A DNA stretch of 64,000 bases from Sweltsa coloradensis. Lineage: Eukaryota; Arthropoda; Insecta; Plecoptera; Chloroperlidae. Positions within the stretch are counted from its first letter, which is position 1, and each line of letters opens with the position of its first letter. Below are positions 33,150 to 43,759 of this stretch, one piece after another. The translations under genes and the position numbers were made by a program. The notes under the pieces are model-generated. The model searched no databases, was not told the DNA's origin, and was given only the letters and a program-made list of their open reading frames with translations. The stretch is taken from contig JAMZAV010001731.1 of assembly GCA_024449915.1 (NCBI GenBank), positions 1 through 64,000 on the forward strand. The letters run 5' to 3'.

Positions 33150-34045
33150 TATTTGATATTAAGACTAACTTGTTAAAGAGGTGAAGGGACACTTTAATAA
33201 TGTTTCGGAAATTACTGAAACTATTTTACCTCCGGAACAAGCTAATAAGTATCGTTGGAAGATCCATTAAGTATTAGATAATTAGAGAGAGCCCCTAAAC
33301 CAGTTTTGAACTTGGACAAAAGGGAATCATTAGCTTTGAAAGAATTAAGAAGTGATAAGATTTAATGATTGTCCCGGCCGATAAAGGAAATGTAACAAAA
33401 GTAATGGATAAAATTAAATCTGATGAAGAGTTATCCCTTTTAAATGAAAAGAGTGTAGCAAAATGAATCCTTTTAAATGGAAAAGAGTGTAGCAAAATGA
33501 ATAAGGACCCAACAGCTTCAATTGAAAGAAAAGTATGTGCAATTCTTAAGCAACATGCGAACTTTATTTCTGAAAATACCAGGAAGACTCTTTCTCGTCA
33601 TTAATAATTTTTTTGTTTGTTTTTGTTTGCTTTAATGAGTCATTATAGCAAACTCCCACATATCTATATATTATCCAAAATACACAAACCTCATCCTATT
33701 CCATTTCGACCGGTAATTAGTTCTAGAACTTCACCGTGTCAAAGCTTATCTAGATTCTTATTGCCTATTTTGGCGCCCTTGGAAGGTAATAGAAGCTCTC
33801 ATGTGAAGGATTCGCAACATTTTGTGGACATAATTCACAGGTTTAACCATAACGATATGAAGGGTAAAATGGAAAGCTTTAATGAAAGTAGTTTATTTAC
33901 TAATGTTCCTCTAAATGAATCATTAAACATTGTGAAATCAAGACTATTGGCTGACAGATCACTAAAAAACAGATCTAATTTGAGTGTTAGCAGCATCATA
34001 GAACTCCTTAAAGGAATTGTCTCGGTTTGCATAACAAGCTCCTCA
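33150..34045 (+). pseudogene. Penelope-like element, N-terminal half of reverse transcriptase
   Basis: Penelope-like elements code a RT related to telomerase and, in most lineages, a GIY-YIG endonuclease. Near 33345-33400 a LRSDK...MIVPADKGN block marks the N-terminal region, with shifts and stops. From 33641 the frame reads LPHIYILSKIHKPHPIPFRP, then SRFLLPILAPLEG, VKDSQHFVDII and ESSLFTNVPLNESL, the palm region with motif A. A 33-bp direct duplication at 33437-33503 disrupts the early part. The reading stops making sense near 34045 (CITSS). The missing rest starts near 41270, so the element was cut by about 7.2 kb. Confidence 0.85.
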
Positions 34046-34223
34046 GAAGGTGCCTTGATTCAATTCAAGAACAATACAACAAAAATCCAGGTCGCTGAGA
34101 CTTATGAAACTCAAATAATCACGCTTTACTAAAGCCCTGCACAGCGCGTAGGCCGCCTATGGTGACGTCACTGCAGGGCTACCTGCTAGGCTGGCTCCAG
34201 CCGAGGAAGGCCTCGCTCATGCT
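34046..34223. other. Unclassified insert, left part
   Basis: Sequence between the cut Penelope RT and the Copia LTR. It is GC-rich from 34136, with GTGACGTCACTGCAGGGC. It resumes after the right LTR at 39836, so Copia landed inside an earlier insert in Penelope. The family is not recognised. Confidence 0.45.
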
Positions 34224-34472
34224 TGTTGGAATCCATGATGTATAACCTAAGTCCTAGTATGTTGGCAGCCATGTATAGTATTTGTATTTTGTAGCCTAAA
34301 TATATTTTATATGCTAAGGTTGGCGACACTCTTTTTGCAAGGCGTCACTTCATCAACTGCCCGCTTTTTTCTTGTCATCATGTAACTGTTTTATACGTGC
34401 TTTTCAATAAATAATGTGCAATTAATCTTGTTATTACACCACTGATCCAACAATTACACCACTGATCCAACA
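34224..34472 (+). repeat. Copia 5' LTR
   Basis: 249 bp, starting TGTTGGAATCC and ending GATCCAACA. AATAAATAATG at about 34407 may serve as a polyadenylation signal. A 17-bp unit ATTACACCACTGATCCA occurs twice at the right end. The sequence directly after (GGTTATGGTGCCCAGGAC) is in primer-binding-site position; I cannot assign the tRNA. Confidence 0.94.
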
Positions 34473-34645
34473 GGTTATGGTGCCCAGGACTTAAAAATTG
34501 AGGTAAGAGAAACTAATAACTCTACTCAATGTCAGACAGTGATTGCAAGTAAGTGGTAGGCTAGGCCTATCGTGTTCCTGAAGCTACGTAAGCCTAGGCC
34601 TAGGCCTAAAGAAAATGTCGGACTCTTGAGGACCCAGCTCCAACA

Positions 34646-37600
34646 GTGATCATGTCATCTACGTCTGCTCCTAATATTGAGAAGCTAGATGGGCAATCAA
34701 ACTATGGAAGCTGGAAATTTGCTATGAGAATGAGTCTGATGTTAGAAGGGCTCTACGGTCATGTGGACGGAACGATAAGCTTAAACTCAACAAACAAGAG
34801 CAAAGATGAGAGGGCATTGGCCAAAATATGCCTCTCGATCAAACCCCAATGTTATGTGCACGTCCAAGCGGCAAAAACCGCCAAGGATGCCTGGGACAGC
34901 CTGAAAAATGCGTTTGAGGGATGCAGCATGGCCACCACATTTGAGCTAACTAGAAAAATCTTTAATACTCAACAAGGAAGTTTTTCTAATGTGACAGATT
35001 AGGGGAGACCGGGGCTGGTTGGCCCAAGTGTTGGTTGGCCCACCAGACAGATCTCGATATCTAAAAGGCTGTTGCCGCCAAAATTTGAATTGAACATGCG
35101 TGTTCACTACTTGAGATGGCTGTGAAAATTTCAAGACCCTAGTTTTACAGCACTGTGTCTGAGAGCAAAATGAATTTTTGACAGCTGGTTTGTAACTTTT
35201 AACCAAGCTACGTATTTCATTATAAACCACTCCGTTTTCATAATTTATACTAAAGTAAATAATTTAATTGTATAATATCCATTAGGGATTGTATATTTAG
35301 TATTGAAAACATAATTAAACTGTAGGATCTAATACAAACGCAAACAATATGTATAAATGCGTGATGGGCTGGTTGGCCCACCCATTCACTTTGCAGGTTA
35401 AGTGGAATTTCTGATACAGACCTAGGGAGACCGGGGCTGGTTGGCCACGTTATTACATTTAGAATTTTAGGAAGGAATCTAATGAAATAAATGATTTCTT
35501 TCTTTCTGTAATCATTTCTTCAATCTGCGTTGCACTTCAAAAAAATCCTTCAACATTTTAAAATATACAATAAACAACAAAAATAACTATTCTTATGTAC
35601 TGGGCCAACCAGCCCCATGTACTGGGCCAACCAACCCCTGACACGGGGCAGGTTGGCCAATTCACATTCCAAGTTATTTTTGTTGTTTATTGTATTTAAC
35701 TAAGTAACTAAAAAATTGAAGTATTTTTTTTTAGTGCAGCAAAGATTGAAGAAATGATTACAGAAAGATATCAATCATTTCTTTAATTAGATTCCTTGCT
35801 AAAATTCCAACTGTAAAAACGTGGCCAACTAGCCCCGGTCTCCCCTACATAACAGACATCTTGTCTACAGCTCAAAGGTTGACCGATTTGGGAAAAACGC
35901 TCGATGATGAGTGGGTCGCTTTTGCCATGTGCAACGGCGTATCCAAAGAATACGAGGAATTAGTTTCGTCGCTTCACCGGCACCTCAAGCAAGGCGAGAA
36001 GCTAACCTCAAATGAGGTTAAGGAGGCCCTACTCGGCGAGGCAGAGAGACGGCGCGTCCGGGGAGAACCTTCTAGTTCCGAGGCGGCGCTACTCTTGAAG
36101 AAGAAGACCTCAAAGAAAAAGAAAGAAAACAAACCGATCGTCTGCTACAACTGTGACGGGCCAGGCCACAAGAGTCCGGATTGTCCTCTTCCAAAACAAA
36201 ACAAGAAGGGAACATCACAGCAGAACTCATCATCCTACAACAAAGAGTCGTCCGGGGGCAACAAGAGTTCAACTAACAAGTACTCTAACAACAAAACCCT
36301 CCTGACGCGAGCCCTAGAAGTGACCACTACCGAGCCAAAGGCGATGACAACCCAGGTGTCCAAGTCTGGATCATCTGGATGGGCCATTGACTCAGGTGCA
36401 ACAAGTCATATGGCTAGGGACAAAGATGAAATGTTTGAACTACAACCCACTGATGCTGCCATTGCTATGGCAAATGACAGTAAAATGAAATGTGTAGGTA
36501 TAGGTAAGGTTGAATTAAATATGATGGGTGATGATGGTAAGTCTTTTAAAGTAGCTAACAATGTATTATGTACACCTGAACTCTCAACTAACCTTCTCTC
36601 TGTTAATAAGATGACAAACAATGGTTTTATACCTGTATTTGATAACATATCTTGTAAAGTTTATCATATGTCAGATTTGAGGTTAAGGGTACTGTAGAGT
36701 TTTCAGGTACCAAAAATGATGAAGGTTTGTACATGCTGGACTTGTGTAAACAGCCAGTGAGGGCTCTTGCTGCAGTCTCCATCTCCAAACATGAATTGTG
36801 GCACAAAAGGTTAGGCCATCTTAGTAGGAAAGGTATGAACCAACTTCGAAATGGGGCTTGTCACAGGTTGGAATTTGAGCAATGTGAAAAGAAGCAATGT
36901 GTTACCTGTCTAGAAGGAAAACAAACAATTGCTCCTTTCGCAAAAAGGGTAAACGGGCTAAGGAAATCCTTGAGATAGTCCATTCTGATGTAATGGGTCC
37001 TATGGAAGAAACATCCTGGGGTGGGGCTAGATATTGCTTGATATTTGTGGATGATTTTTCACGGAAAACTTTTGGTACATGTTAAAAACTAAGGACCAAA
37101 ACTTTTTCTAAATTTAAAGAATTCAAAGTGATGGTGGAAAATCAGACAGGAAAAACTATCAAATGTTTAAGGTCAGATGGTGGCGGGGAATATATTTCAA
37201 ATGAATTTGAAAAATTTCTTGTTGATTGTGGTATCAAAATCCAAAGAACAGTTAGATATACTCCTCAGCTAAATGGTGTTGCGGAAAGATGTAATCGGTC
37301 TAATGGAGAGCGCACTAGGTGCATGCTGTTTGAGGCAAAACTCTCTAAAAAATATTGGGCTGAGGCTATGAACACTGCTATCTATCTTAAAAACTTGTCA
37401 CCCACCAAGGCAGTACAGGGGGCAACCCCTGAGGGGGCTTGGACGGGAGATCAGGTTGACGTGTCCCATCTAAGATTTTTGGATGCAGAGCTCAGATGCA
37501 TGTTCCCAAACAACTCCGAACAAAGCTTGATAAGAAATCTAAGGAAATGATCTTTGTAGGTTATGACCCAAACACCAAGGCCTATAGGCTTATTAGCCCA

Positions 37601-39518
37601 GATAACCCATACAAAATTGTAACTGCTAGAGATGTTGAATTCTTTGAATCAACTGTTGACAGCAGCCTAGCACAACCTGAACCTATCACCGCGGATAAGC
37701 CAGAGGACAACATGGAGCTCCAAATACAGCATGCTCCAGTTGTAGTAGGCCATGGTGATAGTGAGGGATCCCAAAGTGAACTAGAGTTCAGTGAGGGAGA
37801 CGTCAGCACCTCGTCAGTGAGTACTAGTGAAAGTGAGGGCTCAGGTGATGAGAGGCTGCACGGTCAAGAATTCCAAGGGTTTGATAATCCTGACCAAAAT
37901 CTCATAGGGGGGCGTTACCCTGCTAGGGAACGCAAGGCCAATAGGGACCCTAATTATGAGTACTCTTTTCTGGTTGTAGGACCTAATGACCCTAAGAGCT
38001 TCAAAGAACTAAAGTCACGGGGTGATAAAAAGCTGTGGGACAAAGCTATGAAAGAGGAGTTAGATGCGCTTCACGAAAACAAAACTTGGGAGTTGGTAAT
38101 TAGACCTCCAAATGTAAATGTTGTTAAGTGTAAATGGGTATTCAAACTAAAACAAGGTTCACAAGAGACTCCAAGGTATAAGGCCAGGCTTGTGGCAAAG
38201 GGCTTTACCCAAATGCCAGGGAAAGACTATGATCAAACTTACTCGCCTGTTGTTAAGTTATCGTCTCTTAGAATTTTATTTGGAGTTGCTGTTCAGCTTG
38301 ACCTAGATATAGATCACATTGATATAACTACAGCATTTCTCAATGGAGATTTAATGAAAATATTTATATGGAACAACCCGAGGGTTTTGTAAACAAGGGA
38401 GATGAACATCTTGTTTGTAAGCTGCATAGGGCCTTATATGGTTTGAAACAGTCAGCTAGGTCTTGGAACGATAAGATAAGTTGTTTCCTTGATAGTAATG
38501 GTTTCACTAAAAGTAAGCATGACCCTTGTGTATACACCAATAGGAATAATGGTAATTTCATTGCTATTGCACTGCATGTAGATGATTTTTATATTTTCTC
38601 TAACTCAAAGGATGCCACTTGTGAGTTTAAGAGTGCAATTTTAGCATCGTTCAAGGCAAAAGACCTTGGTCCTGTCAAGGAATGTCTTGGAATGAGAGTA
38701 ACGAGAAATAGAAAAGAGGGTACTATTAAGTTAGATCAGGAAACTATGCTAGGGATATTGTAACAAGATATAACTTAAATGAATGTAAACCTGTACATGT
38801 GCCTCTTGTTGTTGGCAATAAGCTAAATATTGCTGAAAAGTCTGATGTCAAAGATTCCCTGTATCAGCAATTAGTTGGTAGCCTGATGTATTTAGCTATA
38901 GGCACAAGGCCAGATATCAGCCACGCTGTAAGCTACCTCAGTCAATTTAATACATGTCATGATGAGGAACACTATAAGGCTGTAAAAAGAGTAGTAAGAT
39001 ACTTAAAGGGAACATTCAATGTTGGACTCAATTTTCATAAAGATAATGGAGTAATTACTGCTTATGCAGATGCAGACTATGCTAATTGTATCATAGACAG
39101 AAGATCCTATACTGGATATGTTTTTAAGTTTGCAGGAACTACTGTTAGCTGGAGATCTAGAAAGCAAAAAACAAAAACTCTAGCCGACAGCACAACATTT
39201 GCTGAATATGTTGCCATAAGCGAATGTGGTAAAGAATCTATTTACATAATAGGCTTATTGTCTGAGGTTTTCAAAGATTTCAAAACAATTGAAATTTTCA
39301 ATGACAATCAGGGTGCAGTGAAACTATGCCAAAATGAAATCTTTCATGATAAAACAAAGCATATAGATACTAAGTATCACCAAATTTGCACTTGGGTTAA
39401 GTTAGGTATGGTAAAGGTGTCTCACCTACCCGGTCAGGAAATGTTGGCCGATGTTTTCACCAAGGCTCTGCCGAAGGACAAACATGAATTCTGTTTGAAG
39501 GGTTTAGGTATTATTTGA
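34646..39518 (+). pseudogene. Copia gag-pol polyprotein, frame-broken
   Basis: Gag starts at 34652 (MSSTSAPNIEKLDGQSNYGS) and is cut by a MITE at 35002-35845. After it come the rest of gag and a zinc knuckle CYNCDGPGHKSPDC (36143). Protease has AIDSGATSHM with the aspartate at 36389. Integrase has WHKRLGHLS with CVTCLEGKQ (zinc site), then VHSDVMGP and GVAERCNRS (D, D, E). RT begins KCKWVFKLKQGS, contains GLKQSARSWND and has HVDD at 38575. RNase H has ADADYANC and QTKTLADSTTFAE-like text. Frame changes fall at runs of T or A near 36676, 36937, 37071, 37099, 37478, 38353 and 38742. Catalytic residues are all present; only frames and the insert prevent coding. The frame ends at 39518, 68 bp before the 3' LTR. 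Confidence 0.92.
35002..35845. mobile_element. TA-target MITE family T, copy 2 (844 bp), inside Copia gag
   Basis: The ends GGGGAGACCGGGGCT and AGCCCCGGTCTCCCC are inverted and flanked by TA at 35000-35001 and 35846-35847. Removing one TA and the element restores gag reading across the site, so the borders are exact. The right half (35424-35845) is a near-complete palindrome whose centre is built of GGGCCAACC and GGTTGGCC words. The left half is unique. It is the inverted counterpart of 12242-13079. Confidence 0.93.
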
Positions 39519-39519
39519 T

Positions 39520-39586
39520 TTTTGTGTATGTCTCATACTTTAATCAATGTATGGTCCATAATACCAGTACTTAGTTTAAGTGAGGG
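39520..39586 (+). promoter_or_regulatory. Copia polypurine tract
   Basis: The bases directly before the 3' LTR, AAGTGAGGG at 39578-39586, form the purine-rich primer site for plus-strand DNA synthesis expected at this position. Confidence 0.6.
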
Positions 39587-39835
39587 TGTTGGAATCCATG
39601 ATGTATAACCTAAGTCCTAGTATGTTGGCAGCCATGTATAGTATTTGTATTTTGTAGCCTAAATATATTTTATATGCTAAGGTTGGCGACACTCTTTTTG
39701 CAAGGCGTCACTTCATCAACTGCCCGCTTTTTTCTTGTCATCATGTAACTGTTTTATACGTGCTTTTCAATAAATAATGTGCAATTAATCTTGTTATTAC
39801 ACCACTGATCCAACAATTACACCACTGATCCAACA
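39587..39835 (+). repeat. Copia 3' LTR
   Basis: 249 bp, read as identical to 34224-34472, and followed by ATGCT, the second half of the target duplication. Confidence 0.94.
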
Positions 39836-41269
39836 ATGCTCGCTGCCGTGCCGTAAGCGGCCGCTTATGGCGAATTTCCTAGGGGTGGCATTGCCGCCCT
39901 GACACTTCTAATAACCGATTTTACATGTTGAAAGAACAAGATAAATATCACTGTTTCTGAATACTAACTAAATTAAAGTTTTTATAGTATAACAAAAATG
40001 TAACATTCAACACTTTACCAAACATTGACGTTTCACATGAATCTGTACTCCCGTATTGTCAACTCTCGAACGCAAAAGGGGGCCAAAAGACTCATTCAGA
40101 TTATGGAAATTCAGATTTCACATTTTCGATGGTTTATTGTTTGACTTTCTCAATTTCATTTATCGGTAAACACTGTAATTGATTTACCCCGCAGAGATGG
40201 ATTTTTTAATTTATGGATTGATTTCCATAATATTGTTTGACTTAAGTTAATCATTACGAGAGTAATACTATTCTTTCCGAAACTAGTGCCGAGTGGGGAG
40301 TATAGCTACCACTCTCCGCCCTCGTGTCGTTTTATCTGTCCAGCAGTGGCGTATGAACCGGGGGTGGGGGGGGGGCGGGGGGTAACATATTTAACTTTAC
40401 GTGCATTTTAAAAGTTTTTAGATCCGAGTGCAGGAAGTTTAGTTTTAGTTTTTGAGGTATAAATTTAAGTTATTTAAAAAATGACTTTATTATTGTGCAA
40501 AACTTACTTTTATACACATGATGGTTTAGTTAGGCAATCAATAATTGAAATTTTTTTACGTCCAAAATCAACTTAGTGTATATCCTTCATAAACAAAACT
40601 GAAAGTGAAATCCATTGACTTGCCATTTTTTCAGTTAAAACATGACGAAATAACTGTAGTATGGTGTAATTTATTTTTTCAAATATCGTTTACCTTTAAA
40701 TAATTTTTGGATGACACCACTGGGCACTGGGGGTGGCCAAATGTAATCTCGCTTACGTTGGCCCTGAGCACAGATATGTAACTATTCACACGCGAGTCAA
40801 AGTTTGAGTTCTAAAACACGAAATAGTAGTTTTGAATGTAAATATTTAATTATTACAAGTTACAACTTGCATCTACTCAGGCTTACCACTAAAAACTCGC
40901 TCAAAATGTCGAATTAAAACACTAGTGCTAATAACTAAAATCACGTAACATAAACGATGATCAGCGCTAGTATAAATATAAATATAAAACACGTATGATA
41001 TGAAACTACAATTCTCATTTACAAAACTAAACGGCAAACTAAAGAGTTCGGACGTCCGACGTACACACTGAATAGCTCGCTCCGTAGCAGGTAGCAAGAG
41101 CGAGGACTGTGCCCAGCACTGACGTCAAAACTATTTCGCGCGGGTTGAAAAGAAAGCCCCATACGACCCACACCACCCTCAATAGGCATTTTTTGCAAAT
41201 ACATTATTTTCTTATATAATGTTAAGAGTTATTTAAAAGACACTTGTTGGAAACCCGGACAATGCCTTT
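39836..41269. other. Unclassified insert, right part, with a hAT-like copy at 40344-40720
   Basis: This continues the insert that begins at 34046. Within it, 40344 starts CAGTGGCGTATGAACC with a G-run, and 40720 ends TTTTTGGATGACACCACTG, whose complement begins CAGTGGTGTCATCC; these are weak inverted ends of the hAT-like family. No duplication is visible. At 41019-41204 GC-richer sequence contains no recognised domain. Confidence 0.4.
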
Positions 41270-42324
41270 ACTCGGTGATGTCTTCAACATACTTTCAATA
41301 TGAAAATTAATTTTTCAAACAAAACGATGGACTTGCTATGGGTTCTCCTTTACATCCATTTTTAGCAAATGTATTTATGGAAGAATTCGTAGAGAATAAT
41401 ATGTCTGCCAAACTACCTAACAGTCCAAAAATTTGGTTACGTTACATCAATGATTTGTTTGCTGTTTGGACGAAGGGCGATCAAGAACTTGCTGACTTTT
41501 TGGTGGATTTAAATACTATTCATGATTCCATACAATTCTCTATAGAGGTAAAGAAAGATGATAAACTTCCGTTTTTGGATATCTTTCTAAGAAAATCCAA
41601 CAATGATCTGACAATGAAGGTCTATAGAAAACCTACTTTCTCAGGAAGATATCTGAATTTTGAGTCAAACCATCTTGACATCAACACTGGTATTGCATTG
41701 GGTTTAGTCCATAGAACCCAAATTTTATGCTCTAGTAAAGAGTCATTCGACGAGGAAGTAAAATTCATTCAAACATCTCTTGTGAATAATGGGTATCCTA
41801 GGGACATCATCAACCATGGACCGAAAATCAAGAAAGAACCTGTTCAGCCTAAAGCATATGCTCATATTCCTCATCATAAAGGTCTTTCAGAATCTATTCG
41901 ACGTATTGGTTCAAAATTTAATATTCAAACATCTTTTAAATCAGTTAATACCATTAGAAGCCACTTGCAAAAAACTAAATCTGTAAATGAAATCCAAATG
42001 AACAAGGATTGTGTTTACGAGATTCCTTGCAGAAACTGTGATGCCGTATACATAGGAGAAACCGGACGTCCCACGCATGTTCGAGTTAACGAGCATAAGA
42101 AAAACATTGAGAAGAAGTCAGATGGCTGTTATCTTATGTCATCGAAACTAGTAGAACATGCATGGGACAAGGTTCATAAATTCGACTTTTTACAATCTCG
42201 GCGTTTGCTTAAAGAGCCATGTTGGAAAAAAAGGAAATTGAAAGAGGCAGCTCTTATAACATTAAAAGACACTTGTATAAGCCAGCCAATACCTATTTTC
42301 CTCCCATGTGGATTTCTTTGGTAA
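41270..42324 (+). pseudogene. Penelope-like element, C-terminal RT and GIY-YIG endonuclease
   Basis: It begins in frame with TYFQYEN, then a TAA stop at about 41311, then FFKQNDGLAMGSPLHPF, the motif-B region. From 41338 a frame of 328 codons is open. Residues 35-39 read RYIND where RYVDD is expected, so the first motif-C aspartate is replaced by asparagine. KLPFLDIFL and VYRKPTFSGRYLNF follow, as in Penelope RTs. From about residue 224 the GIY-YIG nuclease shows CVYEIPCRNCDAVYIGE, with TGRPTHVRVNEHKKN after it, keeping the tyrosine, glycine and arginine signature. The stop and the active-site change make it non-functional although most of the frame is intact. The left half is at 33150-34045. 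Confidence 0.9.
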
Positions 42325-42774
42325 ATACTACTAAGAAATAGCCATTTTGTTTGTATCACCTTGTTTTTGTCAACTTTCATGTGTGAGAAATGTTAAATTT
42401 TATCTACCTTTGCTAATGTCTTCCGTTTGTTTTGATATACTTTTGATATGATTTTTCATTTTTTTATAAGAAACCCGAGGACGGAAATAGTTTCAGTAAT
42501 TTCCGAGACGGAAATAGTTTTAGTAATTTCCGATACGTTATTAATATAATAAAATAAAGAGTTATTTCTACTAGAGTGTTTTAAATATTATAATGAACTC
42601 TACTAATTTAAAACTAATATAAAAAAATAACGTTTGAATAAAGACCGGCTGGTTTTTGGTTTCATTGTAATCACCATTAGGTTTAGCATAACTGATGATT
42701 ATCTCATCTCTACCCTACACAAACACTGCAGCTTATGGTATTTCACTCAGGAATAGAACCAGCAGTGTGTTTAA
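42325..42774. other. AT-rich Penelope 3' flank
   Basis: A direct repeat GACGGAAATAGTTT(C/T)AGTAATTTCCGA occurs twice at 42480-42535. Similar wording (GTTTCGGAAATTACTGAAAC) stands near 33200, upstream of the left half. The match supports terminal-repeat-like sequence belonging to the Penelope element. Confidence 0.45.
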
Positions 42775-43506
42775 CCCATCCGCACCAGCACCCCAAAATG
42801 CTAGCGCGCCCACGGAAACCGCGCACTTTTGCCCTCTGCACATCGAAGTTGCAGCGTAGTACAGTAAGAACAACGTAATCAACATCATCACTGTCACTAT
42901 CACTTATTATTACCGTAGCATTATTTCTAGGCCTAGGCCTGTTCACAATCTAACAATACACGAATTTGTAGGGAATTTGTAGGGCTACGAGTACGACCCT
43001 CGCGATCGTGATCACGCCCATTCCTAACCTCAATGTTACTCCCACGCACACCAACGCACATTTCTTCTTCGCTGTCACTTTCACTTACTAGGCCTATATC
43101 TGCACCGGGTCTACGCAAACGATTAAAATCACAACCTTCACCATCACTATCACTGAAATCTGATTCAAGAACATTAAAAAATTGACTATTTAGGATTGTT
43201 TTTGCCGAGAACGACGCTTTGGTTGATCCAAATCTGCCATTATTGACAGTAGACAGGCGCGTAAGTCTCACGTCGATAACAAAGTCGATTGTAGCTTCAA
43301 GTTTTTGCCGTTAGAGTACCAAAGAACACAACTAGATGTCACTAAATGTTTGACGCGGGAAATGCAACAAAAAGTACAACAATTGGCATAGGAGCTGATA
43401 CTACTGCAGTTTGAATGGAAGCGTGCGTAAATGCGGACCAGTCCGCTTATGGCTTCCGTGGCCAGGCTATGATTCGCGGACTAGTCCGCTTACGGGTGCA
43501 GATGGG
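42775..43506 (-). mobile_element. piggyBac-type element, internally deleted
   Basis: The ends CCCATCCGCACC and GGTGCAGATGGG are inverted with one mismatch and flanked by TTAA at 42771-42774 and 43507-43510. These are the CCC start and TTAA target of piggyBac. Subterminal palindromes GCGGACCAGTCCGCTTA and GCGGACTAGTCCGCTTA lie at about 43434 and 43478. On the minus strand a frame from 43271 is rich in acidic serine clusters (ESDFSDSDGEG, SESDSEEE, then after a shift ISDSDSDD), like the N-terminal tail of piggyBac transposases. The DDD catalytic core is missing, so it would depend on a transposase from elsewhere. Confidence 0.85.
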
Positions 43507-43557
43507 TTAATTATTTCAAAATGTTTACTCCATTATAAATGTTAAACATTATATTAC

Positions 43558-43759
43558 CTAAGCACTTTGATGCTGGCAACTCCTGCAAGGTGGACGTGTA
43601 AGCGAAGAAGTCTGGAGCCAAGCCGGCCGGATAACTGTGAACCCGAGTGAAGAGTTGTACGTGGTCACCTAGTACAGACGTTCTTCCATGGTAGAGAGTA
43701 GAGAGGAATGACAATGCGAGAGGAGCCGTTCACAAGTGGAATATGCAGACGTGCCACAA
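43558..43759 (-). CDS. Candidate spliced exon, minus strand (frame change inside)
   Basis: The acceptor is strong (TTTTTTATTTTCTAG, AG at 43761-43760) and the donor is fair (CTTAG then GTAATA). From the acceptor the frame reads VARLHIPLVNGSSRIVIPL and then SLPWKNVCTR before a stop near 43676. One base away the frame continues DHVQLFTRVHSYPAG and LAPDFFAYTSTLQELPASK to the donor. Entry phase is 1 and exit phase 1 if the change is a single-base error. The protein is not recognised. The entry phase fits the exit of the island at 44989-45110. Confidence 0.33.

Larger units (their letters stand above)
34224..39835 (+). mobile_element. Complete Ty1/Copia LTR retrotransposon with target duplication
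   Basis: Both ends are 249-bp direct repeats starting TGTTGGAA and ending CCAACA. They are flanked by the 5-bp duplication ATGCT at 34219-34223 and 39836-39840. The inside holds gag, protease, integrase, RT and RNase H in the Copia order (integrase before RT). I saw no difference between the two LTRs, which points to a recent insertion. In contrast the coding region is broken by an 844-bp MITE and by seven frame changes. Length is 5612 bp including the MITE. Confidence 0.95.

Noticed and set aside
42743..43271. Host protein with acidic serine clusters
   Set aside because: It lies wholly inside TTAA-flanked piggyBac ends, so it is read as a transposase remnant.
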